Shown here piece by piece: positions 23,581-31,993 of a DNA stretch of 35,719 bases. This DNA is from JAICYJ01 sp038212095 (GTDB taxonomy: Bacteria > Actinomycetota > Thermoleophilia > Gaiellales > JAICJC01): the NCBI GenBank assembly GCA_038212095.1, contig JBBQUW010000029.1, forward strand, positions 1 to 35,719, written 5' to 3'. The translations under genes were made by a program, and so were the position numbers. The stretch's first letter is position 1. The number at the start of each line of letters is the position of its first letter. The notes under the pieces are model-generated. The model saw only the letters and a list, made by a program, of their open reading frames with translations. It was not told the DNA's origin and did not search any database.

Positions 23581-24524
23581 CGCACTCCCCCCGTCACGGC
23601 CAGGAACACGTCGTCCAGCGTGGGTGAGTCGACGGATGCGTGGTGAACGCCGACGCCGTGGCTGGCCAGCTCGGCCAGCACCTCGGGCAGCGCGGCGCCA
23701 CCGTCGACGGCAAAGACCACCAGCGTGTCGCCGTCCATCTCGATCCGGTTAACGCCGCGCAGGCCACGCACCCCGGCGCAGTCGGGTGATGCGCCCGCGC
23801 CCACCTGCAGCCGGATCACATCGCTTCCAACCTCGCTCTTGAGCGCGGCCGGCGTACCCTCCTTGACGATCCGGCCGCGGTCGATGATCGCGATCCGGTC
23901 GGCCAGCCGGTCGGCCTCCTCGAGGTACTGCGTGGTGAGGAAGATCGTCACGCCGCGCTGCTCACGCAGGTCTCGTACCAGATCCCAGATCACCGACCGG
24001 CTTGCAGGGTCAAGGCCGGTGGTCGGCTCGTCCAGGAACAGCACCCGCGGCACGTGCACCAGCGCGATCGCCAGGTCGAGCCGCCGCCGCATGCCGCCCG
24101 AGTAGGTGGAGACGCGGCGGTCCGACGCCTCCTGCAGCCCGACTGTCGCCAGCAGCTGCTCGCCGCGAGCGACGGCGTCGCGGCGACCGAGTCCGTACAG
24201 GCGGGCGTGCATGCGGATCAGCTCGCGGCCGGTGGCGAGACCATCCAGGCCGGCCTCCTGCAGCGCGACGCCGATGGCGGCACGGACGTGTTGGGGCTGG
24301 CGGACGACGTCGTGGCCAGCCACGGTGGCCCGTCCGGCGGAGGGCGCCAACAGGGTGGTCAGCATCCGCACCAGCGTCGTCTTGCCGGCGCCGTTGGGGC
24401 CCAGGAAGCCGAGGATCTCGCCCGACGCGACGTGCAGGTCGACGCCTGCCACGGCCTCGAACTGCCCGAAGCTGCGGCGCAGGCCTTCAGCCATGATGGT
24501 GCGGTCGCCAGGTTGGATGCTCAC
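23577..24524 (-). CDS. ABC transporter ATP-binding protein (DrrA-like)
   Basis: 315 aa. Walker A GPNGAGKTT (residues 42-50), Q-loop VALQEAGLD, signature YSGGMRRRLD, Walker B VLFLDEPTTGLDP and the switch His region FLTTQYLEEADRLADR are all present. The last 90 residues form the C-terminal domain typical of daunorubicin-resistance ATPases. In this group the H-loop position is Gln (TTQY) in place of His, which is common for DrrA proteins. The GTG at 24524 is supported by a TACCCT -10 at leaderless distance; ATG 24494 is the alternative. It is first in the operon with the permease. Confidence 0.92.
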   Translation of the reverse strand: MSIQPGDRTIMAEGLRRSFGQFEAVAGVDLHVASGEILGFLGPNGAGKTTLVRMLTTLLAPSAGRATVAGHDVVRQPQHVRAAIGVALQEAGLDGLATGRELIRMHARLYGLGRRDAVARGEQLLATVGLQEASDRRVSTYSGGMRRRLDLAIALVHVPRVLFLDEPTTGLDPASRSVIWDLVRDLREQRGVTIFLTTQYLEEADRLADRIAIIDRGRIVKEGTPAALKSEVGSDVIRLQVGAGASPDCAGVRGLRGVNRIEMDGDTLVVFAVDGGAALPEVLAELASHGVGVHHASVDSPTLDDVFLAVTGGVR

Positions 24525-24531
24525 CGGCCGC

Positions 24532-24537
24532 AGGGTA
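24532..24537 (-). promoter_or_regulatory. -10 hexamer TACCCT of a leaderless promoter (minus strand)
   Basis: It ends at 24532, 8 nt from the GTG at 24524 of the ABC ATPase gene, and supports that start. Confidence 0.6.
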
Positions 24538-24579
24538 GGGGAGAGCGTGGGCGGGCGCGACAGGTGGCCGACGCGGCGG

Positions 24580-25287
24580 CTACTCCCAGGCCCAGTCCTT
24601 CACCCACCAGCTCGCGTTGGGCATACCGCAGCGCAGCGCCGCCCCTGTCACCGTCGCGACGTCGACCGGCACGCGCCAGAACTCGATGCCCCCGGCCGAC
24701 GCGATTGCGTACTCGGCCCAGGGTGGGTTGCGGAAGCTGCCGCCGGCCAGATGCTCGAAGGGCATTCCGACGCTGCCCGGATTCACCACCAGCGTCTGGC
24801 CGTGGCGGCGCAGCATCTGCATGTGGGTGTGGCCGCCGGCCATCACCGGCTGAGCGTGGCCGGCCAGCATCGCGGTCAGCTGCGATTCCGGGGTGGTGGG
24901 CAGCATGTTCTCCACGTTCGAGCGGGGCGATCCATGGAAGCAGAGCAGGCCGTCCAGCTGCACGGTCGGCAGGTAGCCGCGCAGCAGCTCGAGGTGACGC
25001 CGGCCGAGCTGCTCGCGCGCCCATAGGTCGATCTCCACGATGCGGCGGGTGTCGTCGTCCTCGATCGACTCGTCGCCCGGCTCGATCAGCCACTCGTCGG
25101 TGTTCCCCATCACCACCGGGCAGCCCAGCTCGGCCACCCGTTCTATCGTCTCGCACGGTTGCGGGCCGGTCGCAGCTACGTCACCCAGGCAGACAACGCG
25201 ATCGACGCCCCTGCGGTCGATGTCGCTCAACACGGCCTCCAGGGCAACCAGGTTGCCGTGGATGTCCGCGATCAGCGCGGTTCTCAC
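24580..25287 (-). CDS. Calcineurin-like metallophosphoesterase (YfcE/MJ0936-like)
   Basis: 235 aa. The metal-ligand blocks occur in the usual order: ADIHGN (about residues 7-12), GDVAATGP (about 34-41), GNTDEW (about 61-66), FHGSP (about 112-116) and GGHTHMQ (about 146-152). It is a cytoplasmic dimetal phosphodiesterase or phosphatase; the substrate cannot be told. The GTG at 25287 gives the normal VRTALIADIHGN start and overlaps the XdhC-like stop by 4 bp, so the two genes are coupled. A longer open frame upstream is a shadow of that gene. Confidence 0.88.
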   Translation of the reverse strand: MRTALIADIHGNLVALEAVLSDIDRRGVDRVVCLGDVAATGPQPCETIERVAELGCPVVMGNTDEWLIEPGDESIEDDDTRRIVEIDLWAREQLGRRHLELLRGYLPTVQLDGLLCFHGSPRSNVENMLPTTPESQLTAMLAGHAQPVMAGGHTHMQMLRRHGQTLVVNPGSVGMPFEHLAGGSFRNPPWAEYAIASAGGIEFWRVPVDVATVTGAALRCGMPNASWWVKDWAWE

Positions 25288-26285
25288 CGCGAGCTGGTGA
25301 CGCTCTCCGGGTGGATGCGGCCGCCGGATTCGGCCAGACGGCCGCCGCTGCGGCCGCTGCGCACCGCCAGCACCTCGGCCAGGATCGAGACCGCCGTCTC
25401 GGCCGGGGTGACGGCGCCGATGTCCAGGCCCAGAGGGCCGGAGATGCGGTCGATCTCGCGCTCGCTGTAGCCGGCGTTCAGCAGTCGCGTGCGCCGCTTC
25501 TCCTGTGCCCGGCGGCTGCCGAGCGCGCCGATGTAGGCGGCCGTGCTGCGGAGGGCCGGTCCCAGCGCCGGCTCGTCGAAGCGGGCGTCGTGGGTCAGGA
25601 CGACCACGTACGTGGCCTCGTTGGGCGTGTGGCGATCGTAGGTCATGGCCGGCCAGCCGACCACGATCTCGTCCGCGTCGGGCAGCCGCTGCGGAGTCGC
25701 GAACTTCGTGCGGGCATCGGAGACGACGGTGTGGAAGCCGACCTGCCGTGCCATCCTGCATAGCGCTTGGGCGGTGTCGACGGCGCCGAAGACCAGCATC
25801 ACCGGGGCCGGCGCGTACTGCTCGACGAACATCTCGGGCGATTCGCGGCGCGCTGTGGTGTGGGCCTCGCCCTCGCCGTAGCTCTTCGTCCCGGCCGACG
25901 CGCCTGAGAGCGTCGTCGTCACCGACAGCCGCTGCTGATCGCGCATCGCGGCCTCGACGCGGTTCACCTCCTCGGCGTCCAGCACCTGGATGAAGACCTC
26001 GATCTCGCCGCCGCATGGCAGGCCGACGTCGAACGCGTCGTCGTCGCTGATGCCGTAGGGGACGAGCGCCGGCTCGCCGGTCCGGAGCACCTCCTGGGCG
26101 CGGATCACGACGTCGCTCTCGACGCATCCGCCGGACACCGAGCCGCGCATCTCGCCGTCTTCGGTCACCAGTAGCCGCGAGCCGAGCGGCCGCGGTGCCG
26201 ACCGCTTGCTGTCGACGACCATCGCCACGGCCACGCGCTGCTCCGCGTCCACAAACCTCCGGGCATCATCGATCACATCTCTCAT
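25284..26285 (-). CDS. XdhC/CoxI family molybdenum hydroxylase accessory protein
   Basis: 333 aa. The N-terminal XdhC/CoxI domain holds MRGSVSGGCVESDVV (about residues 46-60), the conserved Cys-containing signature. The C-terminal half is a Rossmann domain (MLVFGAVDTAQALCRMARQVGFHTVVSD) ending with YIGALGSRRAQEKR. Members help prepare and insert sulfurated molybdenum cofactor into xanthine dehydrogenase-type enzymes. No such enzyme is in the window, so the client must be encoded elsewhere. The ATG at 26285 is 8 nt from a TAAGCT -10 element. It is followed by the overlapping metallophosphoesterase gene. Confidence 0.87.
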   Translation of the reverse strand: MRDVIDDARRFVDAEQRVAVAMVVDSKRSAPRPLGSRLLVTEDGEMRGSVSGGCVESDVVIRAQEVLRTGEPALVPYGISDDDAFDVGLPCGGEIEVFIQVLDAEEVNRVEAAMRDQQRLSVTTTLSGASAGTKSYGEGEAHTTARRESPEMFVEQYAPAPVMLVFGAVDTAQALCRMARQVGFHTVVSDARTKFATPQRLPDADEIVVGWPAMTYDRHTPNEATYVVVLTHDARFDEPALGPALRSTAAYIGALGSRRAQEKRRTRLLNAGYSEREIDRISGPLGLDIGAVTPAETAVSILAEVLAVRSGRSGGRLAESGGRIHPESVTSSR

Positions 26286-26292
26286 GCCGTGA

Positions 26293-26298
26293 AGCTTA
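26293..26298 (-). promoter_or_regulatory. -10 hexamer TAAGCT of a leaderless promoter (minus strand)
   Basis: It ends at 26293, 8 nt from the ATG at 26285. Confidence 0.6.
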
Positions 26299-26428
26299 CC
26301 GGCGCTGTCCAGCCGCCGCGTCCGCGCCAGCCCTCACGACATCCCCCGGTATGGGAGGCAACCCACCACAAAACGGGGAGGGCGTCCAAGTCCGCCCGGG
26401 GGCAGCATCCTCACCATGCGACGACGTG

Positions 26429-26434
26429 TACTCT
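26429..26434 (+). promoter_or_regulatory. Possible -10 hexamer TACTCT
   Basis: It would place transcription near 26441, 14 nt before the ATG at 26455 and downstream of the alternative ATG at 26416. It therefore favours 26455 as the start. Confidence 0.35.
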
Positions 26435-26454
26435 CGGTTCGCGGTGGCTCACGC

Positions 26455-27498
26455 ATGAACGGCGCCGTGGGCACCCGTGAGCTGCTCTCGCTGCTGTGCG
26501 AGGAGCTGGCTCGCTCGTTGCACGCCTCGGACTGCCTCGTCAGCCGCTGGGATCCGGGCCGTGCGGTGACGGAGGGTGTGGCCGGGTTCACCGCCGTGCG
26601 CGCGCGGTGGACGCTGTTCGCCGGCGAGTACCAGCTCGACCGCTTCCCGATCACCCGGTCGGTGTTGGAGCACGGCCAGCCCTACACGACCTGGGTCGGC
26701 GACCCCGCCGGCGATCCGGCCGAACGGGCGAGGCTGCGCTCCTTGGGACTGACGGCCGGGCTGCTGCTGCGGCTGGAGGGCCCCGTGGCGCCGTACCTGG
26801 TCGAGGTGTGGAGCGAGAGCCGCACCGAGCTGTTCTCGCGTCGCCACCAGCGCCGGGCGGCCGCCCTGGTGAACGCCGCTTCGCGCATGCTGCCGGCGGC
26901 GATCGCACGCGACGATGACCGCGAGCGTGCATTTCTGCGTGCCGCCGAGGCTGCGCGCGAGATCGGCGTGGCAAGCGACCGCCTGCCGATGATGGCGACC
27001 GCGGTCGGCGAGGCGATGCTGCTCGCCGAGCCCGCGCTCGACGAGCTGCGGCTGGTGGCCCTTGTCCACGACGTCGGAAAGGCGGCCATCCCGCCTGGTC
27101 TGCGCGCCAAGCCTGGGCCGCTGACGCCGGTGGAGTGGGCGATCGTGCAGCGCCATACGCTGGTCGGCCAGAGGATGATCGCCCGCATGCCGTACCTGGC
27201 CGGCGCGGTCAGCGGGGCGGGAGCGATCCGCGAGCGATGGGACGGAAGCGGCTACCCGGCCGGGCTGGCCCGGGAGCAGATCCCGCTAGCCGCCCGGATC
27301 GTCTCGGCATGCTCGGCGTACCACGCGATCCGCAGCGACCGCAATCACCGTGTCGGTCTCGCTCACGGGGATGCGATGGCCGAGCTGGAGCGGGGCGCGG
27401 GGACGCAGTTCGATCCCGACGTGGTGCAGGCGATGTGGGCGACTGTCGAGGCGGACGGCCCGCGTTCGACCGTGCGGCTCCGCGCCGCGGCGATCTGA
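26455..27498 (+). CDS. GAF-like/HD-GYP domain protein with degenerate active site
   Basis: 347 aa. Residues about 5-150 look like a GAF-type sensor domain. About 165-330 align with HD-GYP: VALVHDVGKAAIP (HD at 205-206, K209), GPLTPVEWAIVQRH (H234), and RERWDGSGYPAGL (GYP at 266-268). Compared with active c-di-GMP phosphodiesterases, the His-His before Glu is replaced by Ile-Arg (258-259), the Asp-containing ADxYDAM is CSAYHAI (286-292), and the helix-one His is not found. Several metal ligands are therefore missing, and a binding or signalling role is more likely than catalysis. An upstream in-frame ATG at 26416 is possible. The gene ends 72 bp before rplM. Confidence 0.8.
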   Translation: MNGAVGTRELLSLLCEELARSLHASDCLVSRWDPGRAVTEGVAGFTAVRARWTLFAGEYQLDRFPITRSVLEHGQPYTTWVGDPAGDPAERARLRSLGLTAGLLLRLEGPVAPYLVEVWSESRTELFSRRHQRRAAALVNAASRMLPAAIARDDDRERAFLRAAEAAREIGVASDRLPMMATAVGEAMLLAEPALDELRLVALVHDVGKAAIPPGLRAKPGPLTPVEWAIVQRHTLVGQRMIARMPYLAGAVSGAGAIRERWDGSGYPAGLAREQIPLAARIVSACSAYHAIRSDRNHRVGLAHGDAMAELERGAGTQFDPDVVQAMWATVEADGPRSTVRLRAAAI

Positions 27499-27500
27499 GG

Positions 27501-27506
27501 TACGAT
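27501..27506 (+). promoter_or_regulatory. Possible -10 hexamer TACGAT for the rplM operon
   Basis: It gives a leader of about 58 nt before the rplM ATG. The leader contains a 12-bp perfect palindrome GCATGCGCATGC at 27534-27545. No convincing -35 is seen. Confidence 0.4.
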
Positions 27507-27570
27507 TCCTCGCCGTTTGGGCGACGCGCGGCTGCATGCGCATGCCTCACCAATCCACGCACGAGGGCAG

Positions 27571-28005
27571 ATGAAGACCTACAGCGCAAAACCGAGCGAG
27601 ATCGAGCACCGCTGGTTCGTGGTGGACGCCGATGCCCAGACGCTGGGGCGCCTCGCGACCGAGATTGCCGACCTGCTGCGTGGCAAGGGCAAGCCCGCAT
27701 ACACGCCGCACGTCGACACGGGCGACTTCGTGATCGTGGTCAACGCCGAGAAGATCCATGTCACCGGCAAGAAGCTCGAACAGAAGATCTACTACCGCCA
27801 CAGCGGCTATCCCGGCGGGCTGCGCGAGCGCACGCTGGCCGAGCAGCTCAAGCGCCGCCCCGAAGAGGTCATCCGCAAGGCCGTGCGCGGCATGCTGCCC
27901 AAGAACAAGCTGGCCGCCGCGCAGCTGCGCAAGCTCAAGGTCTACGCCGGGCCTGAGCATCCTCACTCGGCGCAGAATCCCGTCCCGCTGAAGGAGAACT
28001 CGTAG
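27571..28005 (+). CDS. rplM: 50S ribosomal protein L13
   Basis: 144 aa, normal length. The start MKTYSAKPSEIEHRWFVVDA is typical. Family blocks are LGRLATEIADLLRGKGKPAYTPH, GDFVIVVNAEKIHVTGKK and the signature RPEEVIRKAVRGMLPKNKLA. It is an early assembly protein of the large ribosomal subunit. Its stop shares one base with the rpsI start. The ATG at 27571 has only a weak GAGGG upstream. Confidence 0.97.
   Translation: MKTYSAKPSEIEHRWFVVDADAQTLGRLATEIADLLRGKGKPAYTPHVDTGDFVIVVNAEKIHVTGKKLEQKIYYRHSGYPGGLRERTLAEQLKRRPEEVIRKAVRGMLPKNKLAAAQLRKLKVYAGPEHPHSAQNPVPLKENS
27991..27996 (+). promoter_or_regulatory. Shine-Dalgarno AAGGAG of rpsI inside the end of rplM
   Basis: It lies 8 nt before the GTG at 28005 and fixes that start. 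Confidence 0.75.
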
Positions 28006-28403
28006 TGCCAAACACCCCCGTCGCATACCGTGGAACGGGCAAGCGCAAGACCTCGGTCGCGCGTGTCGTGCTCGTCCCCGGCTCCGGTCAGATCACCGTC
28101 AACGGCAAGTCGCTGGCGGAGTACTTCCCGCGCCCCACGCTGCAGTCGGTGGCCACGGCGCCGCTGCGAGTGAGCGGAACGGAGGCCGGATTCGACGTCC
28201 GCGCCCGCATCGACGGCGGCGGCATCGCCGGTCAGGCGGGCGCCCTGCGGCATGGCATCTCGCGAGCGCTGCTGAAGGCCGATGAGACGCTGCGCGCCGA
28301 TCTCAAGAAGGCCGGCTTCCTGACCCGCGACGCGCGTGAGGTCGAGCGCAAGAAGGCCGGTCTGAAGAAGGCACGCAAGCGGCCGCAGTTCTCGAAGCGC
28401 TAA
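28005..28403 (+). CDS. rpsI: 30S ribosomal protein S9
   Basis: 132 aa. The N-terminal GTGKRKTSVARVVLVPGSG, the central GGGIAGQAGALRHGISRALL and the basic end KKARKRPQFSKR, which reaches the decoding centre, are all standard S9 features. The GTG start overlaps the rplM stop by one base. It is followed 22 bp later by glmM, a gene order common in Actinobacteria. Confidence 0.97.
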   Translation: MPNTPVAYRGTGKRKTSVARVVLVPGSGQITVNGKSLAEYFPRPTLQSVATAPLRVSGTEAGFDVRARIDGGGIAGQAGALRHGISRALLKADETLRADLKKAGFLTRDAREVERKKAGLKKARKRPQFSKR

Positions 28404-28425
28404 CACGCCCGAGCCGTTGCCACTG

Positions 28426-29736
28426 ATGCGAAAGCTGTTCGGCACGGACGGTGTCCGCGGCGAGGCGGGCATCGACCTGACCGAGCAGCTGGCCCGTGAC
28501 CTGGGCGCCGCGGCGGCCAGGTTCGCCGGCCAGGGGGAGCGGATACTGATCGGCCGTGACACGCGCGAGTCGGGCCCGGCGCTCGAGTCGGCGCTGGTGG
28601 ACGGGATCGTGGAGGCGGGCGGCGTGGCGGTGGTCGCCGGCGTCATCCCGACGCCCGCGGTGGCGGTGCTGGCGCGCGCGAGCGGCGCACGGCTGGGCTG
28701 CGTCATCTCGGCGTCGCACAACCCCTACCGGGACAACGGCATCAAGTTCATGGGCGGCGATGGCCGCAAGCTGGCCGACGCCGACGAGGTGCTGATCGAG
28801 TCGCTGATGGACGGGCCCGGCCTGCCCGGTGGCCGTGCCGAGCGGATGGAGGATGCCTGCCAGCGATACGTGACGTGGCTGGCCGAGACGTTCGGCGACG
28901 GTGTGCCTTCCGGCACCTCGCTCGGGATCGACTGCGCCAACGGCGCCGCTGCCGCTCCGGCCGAGCTGCTGTTCCAGCGGCTGGGCGAGAGCGTGCACCG
29001 GATCGGCTGCGAGCCGGATGGGCGCAACATCAACGCCGGCGTCGGCTCGACCCATCTGGAGGCGATCGCCGATCTGGTGCGCGGCCATGGCCTCGAGCTG
29101 GGTCTCGCGTTCGACGGCGACGCCGACCGCTGTCTGGGGGTCGATGCCGCCGGCCGGCCGGTGAACGGCGACGTGATCCTTGCCGTGCTGGCGATCGACC
29201 GCCGGCGCAGGGGCTGCCTGACCGGCGACCGCGTGGTGGTCACCAGCATGACCAACCTCGGCTTCCACCACCTCCTGCGCGAGCACGGCATCGGCGTCGA
29301 GGTGACGGAGGTCGGCGACCGGTACGTGCTCGAGCGGATGATCGCGACCGGCGTCACGCTGGGCGGCGAGCAGTCCGGCCACGTGGTCGATCTCGACCAT
29401 CACACCACCGGCGATGGTCTGGCCACGGCGCTGCTGCTGCTGGCTGCGCTTGGTCGAATGGGGCTCTCGATGGCCGAGGCACACGACCTGTTCCGGCCGT
29501 TCCCCCAGCGGCTGGTGGGTGTTACGGCGGATCGCTCGCTGCTACCGTCCTGCGACCGGATCTGGCAGGAGGTGGATGCGATGACCGAGAAGCTTGGAGA
29601 CAGCGGGCGGATCGTGCTGCGCGCGTCGGGCACCGAGCCGCTGGTGCGCGTGATGGTCGAGGCGCAGGACGAGGGAGAGTGCGATCGCATCTGCACCCAC
29701 CTGGCGCGTGTCGTGCAAACCGAGATCGGCAGATAA
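28426..29736 (+). CDS. glmM: Phosphoglucosamine mutase
   Basis: 436 aa. It converts glucosamine-6-phosphate to glucosamine-1-phosphate on the way to UDP-GlcNAc. The start MRKLFGTDGVRG is the family N-terminus. The active serine is S97 in SASHNP, the metal loop is DGDADRC at about residues 231-237, and the phosphate-binding loop is RASGTEPLVRVMVE near the end. An in-frame TTG three codons upstream (28417) is possible, but the ATG fits the family. It ends 4 bp before glmS, the preceding step in the same pathway. Confidence 0.95.
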   Translation: MRKLFGTDGVRGEAGIDLTEQLARDLGAAAARFAGQGERILIGRDTRESGPALESALVDGIVEAGGVAVVAGVIPTPAVAVLARASGARLGCVISASHNPYRDNGIKFMGGDGRKLADADEVLIESLMDGPGLPGGRAERMEDACQRYVTWLAETFGDGVPSGTSLGIDCANGAAAAPAELLFQRLGESVHRIGCEPDGRNINAGVGSTHLEAIADLVRGHGLELGLAFDGDADRCLGVDAAGRPVNGDVILAVLAIDRRRRGCLTGDRVVVTSMTNLGFHHLLREHGIGVEVTEVGDRYVLERMIATGVTLGGEQSGHVVDLDHHTTGDGLATALLLLAALGRMGLSMAEAHDLFRPFPQRLVGVTADRSLLPSCDRIWQEVDAMTEKLGDSGRIVLRASGTEPLVRVMVEAQDEGECDRICTHLARVVQTEIGR

Positions 29737-29740
29737 CGAT

Positions 29741-31564
29741 ATGTGTGGCATCGTCGGATACGTCGGTGAGCGTCCCTGCAAGGAGCTGTTGCTGACCGGC
29801 CTCGAGCGGCTGGAGTATCGCGGCTACGACTCGGCCGGCATCTGCCTCATCAACGGCAGCGTGGAGATCACGCGCCGGGTCGGTCGTGTGCAGGCGCTGC
29901 GCGATGCGGTCGGCCCGGCCGGAAGCCCGGCCACGCTCGGCGTCGCCCACACGCGCTGGGCCACCCATGGCGGTGTCACGGAGGGCAACGCGCATCCGGT
30001 CGAGGCCTGCGAGGGGTCGGGCGTCACGGTCGTCCACAACGGCATCATCGAGAACTATGTCCACCTCCGCCGGGCACTGCTTGAGCAGGGACACCAGTTC
30101 CACTCCGACACCGACTCCGAGGTGATCGCCCACCTGGTCGAGCAGCACTACAGCGGCGACCTGGTGGAGGCGGTGCGGCACGCCTACAACGAACTGCACG
30201 GCCACTTCGCGTTCGCGGTCGTGCACCGCGATCACCCCGAGGAGATCCTGGCCGCCCGCCGCCAGTGCCCGCTGGTGGTTGGCGTGGGCGACGGTGAGAC
30301 GTTCATGGCGTCGGCGATCCCGGCCTTCCTGCGCGAGACGCGGCGGGTGCAGTACGTGATGGACGACGAGATCGTGGTCGCTCGTCCGAACGGCGCCACC
30401 TTCCTGAATGGGGCCGGCACGGTGATCGAGCGCGTGATCGAGGTCGTTGACTGGGATGACGATGCAGCCGAGAAGCAGGGCTACGAGACGTTCATGCTGA
30501 AGGAGATCCACGAGCAGCCGGATGCGATCGCCGAGACGATCGGCGAGCGGCTCTATCACGGCGAGCTGCAGCTGGACGGGCTCAACCTCAGCGATGAGCA
30601 GATCCGCAACCTCTCGCGGGTGGTGATCCTGGCCTGCGGCACCAGCTACCACGCCGGCCTGATCGGCCGCTACCTGCTGGAGGAGTGGGCGCGCCTGCCC
30701 GCCGAGTCGGACATTGCCAGCGAGTGGCGCTACCGGCGCCCGGTGATCGACGATAACACGCTGGTGATCGCGCTCTCGCAGTCGGGCGAGACGATCGACA
30801 CCCTCGCGGCGATGAAGGAGGCCCGCGCCCACGGCGGACACGTGCTGGCGATCACGAACCTGGTCGGCAGCCAGATGACCCGCGATTGCGACTCGGTTCT
30901 GTACACGCGCGCCGGGCTCGAGATCGGCGTCGCCGCCACCAAGACGTTCACGGCGCAGGTGACGCTGATGTACCTGCTGGCGCTGAAGCTGGGCATGGTG
31001 CGCGGAAAGATCGACGCTGAGCGGTCGGAGAGGCTGCTGGCCGAGGTGCGGGCGCTGCCCGATCTGGCCCAGAAGACGCTCGATCGCGGCGATGCCGTGG
31101 TGGGGGTTGCCGAGCGCTTCTGGGAGAGCGAGTTCTTCCTCTATCTGGGGCGCTACATCGGTCTGCCGATCGCGCTCGAGGGCGCGCTCAAGCTGAAGGA
31201 GATCAGCTACATCCCCACCGACGCATACGCCGCCGGCGAGATGAAGCACGGCCCGATCGCGCTGCTCGACGACACGACTCCCGTTGTGGTCGTCGCGACC
31301 GACAACCACGTCTACGAGAAGGTGATCTCGAACATCCAGGAGGTGCGCGCCCGCGGCGCCCACGTGATCGCCATTGCCACCGATGGCAACGAGGAGATCA
31401 AGGACGTGGCCGAGCACGTGCTCTACCTGCCAAAGACAGAGCCCGAGCTCCAAGCTGCGCTGGCCATCCTGCCGCTGCAGCAGCTGGCCTACGCGATCGC
31501 CCGCCGTCGCGGCCTGGACGTGGACAAGCCCCGCAACCTCGCAAAGACCGTCACCGTCGAGTAG
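29741..31564 (+). CDS. glmS: Glutamine--fructose-6-phosphate aminotransferase (isomerising)
   Basis: 607 aa. The N-terminal class II glutaminase begins CGIVGYVGERPC after Met removal, exposing the nucleophile Cys1; TRWATHGGVTEGNAHP is the glutamine-binding region. Two SIS domains follow (ACGTSYHAGLIGRYLLEEW, ALSQSGETIDTLAA, and later EGALKLKEISYIPTDAYAAGEMKHGP), and it ends RNLAKTVTVE as GlmS proteins do. It makes glucosamine-6-phosphate. The ATG at 29741 is required to expose the Cys; the longer frame upstream overlaps glmM. No glmS ribozyme-like leader was seen, and only 4 bp separate the genes. Confidence 0.97.
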   Translation: MCGIVGYVGERPCKELLLTGLERLEYRGYDSAGICLINGSVEITRRVGRVQALRDAVGPAGSPATLGVAHTRWATHGGVTEGNAHPVEACEGSGVTVVHNGIIENYVHLRRALLEQGHQFHSDTDSEVIAHLVEQHYSGDLVEAVRHAYNELHGHFAFAVVHRDHPEEILAARRQCPLVVGVGDGETFMASAIPAFLRETRRVQYVMDDEIVVARPNGATFLNGAGTVIERVIEVVDWDDDAAEKQGYETFMLKEIHEQPDAIAETIGERLYHGELQLDGLNLSDEQIRNLSRVVILACGTSYHAGLIGRYLLEEWARLPAESDIASEWRYRRPVIDDNTLVIALSQSGETIDTLAAMKEARAHGGHVLAITNLVGSQMTRDCDSVLYTRAGLEIGVAATKTFTAQVTLMYLLALKLGMVRGKIDAERSERLLAEVRALPDLAQKTLDRGDAVVGVAERFWESEFFLYLGRYIGLPIALEGALKLKEISYIPTDAYAAGEMKHGPIALLDDTTPVVVVATDNHVYEKVISNIQEVRARGAHVIAIATDGNEEIKDVAEHVLYLPKTEPELQAALAILPLQQLAYAIARRRGLDVDKPRNLAKTVTVE

Positions 31565-31583
31565 GCGGGGGCGAGCGGAGCCG

Positions 31584-31988
31584 ATGGCGCATCCTGAAGA
31601 TCTGACCGAGATCGGCAACCGGCGGATCCACCTCGGCGAGTGCGGCTGGTTCTGGGTCTGGGCCGGCGTCGGCGGCTGTGTCGCGATCAGCTTCATCAGC
31701 TACATCGGCTTCCTCTTCCTCCCGGTCGCGGGAGTGCTGGCGCTGGTCGCCGCGCGGTGGGGCGGCGGGCTGTCGCGCTCCACACTCGGCCTGCTCAGCG
31801 GCGCAGGCATCCCGTTCCTGGTTGTCGCATACATCCAGCGCAAGGGGCCCGGGACGGTCTGCTGGGACACCGGTACCGCCAGCGGCTGCGACGAGTATCT
31901 CGATCCGCGACCGTGGCTGGCGATCGGCGTTGCGCTGATCGTCGCCGGCGGCGCCGCCTTCTGGCGTGCCCGGCGGTTCGTGCGGTAG
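31584..31988 (+). CDS. Small membrane protein downstream of glmS
   Basis: 134 aa with three or four hydrophobic segments (about residues 24-40, 43-59, 66-82 and 110-126). A loop at about 84-108 holds two Cys (VCWDTGTASGCDEY) that could form a disulfide on the outer face. The N-terminal 20 residues are polar. It begins 19 bp after glmS and is probably co-transcribed. No family was recognised. It ends 5 bp before the convergent acetyltransferase gene, without a visible terminator. Confidence 0.7.
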   Translation: MAHPEDLTEIGNRRIHLGECGWFWVWAGVGGCVAISFISYIGFLFLPVAGVLALVAARWGGGLSRSTLGLLSGAGIPFLVVAYIQRKGPGTVCWDTGTASGCDEYLDPRPWLAIGVALIVAGGAAFWRARRFVR

Positions 31989-31993
31989 CCGCG

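Noticed and set aside
29737..29740. glmS ribozyme or riboswitch before glmS
   Set aside because: Only 4 bp separate glmM and glmS, so there is no space for such an element.
29522..31696. 724-codon minus-strand open frame opposite glmS
   Set aside because: Antisense shadow with His/Gln/Val-rich, domain-free translation; glmS is unmistakable on the other strand.
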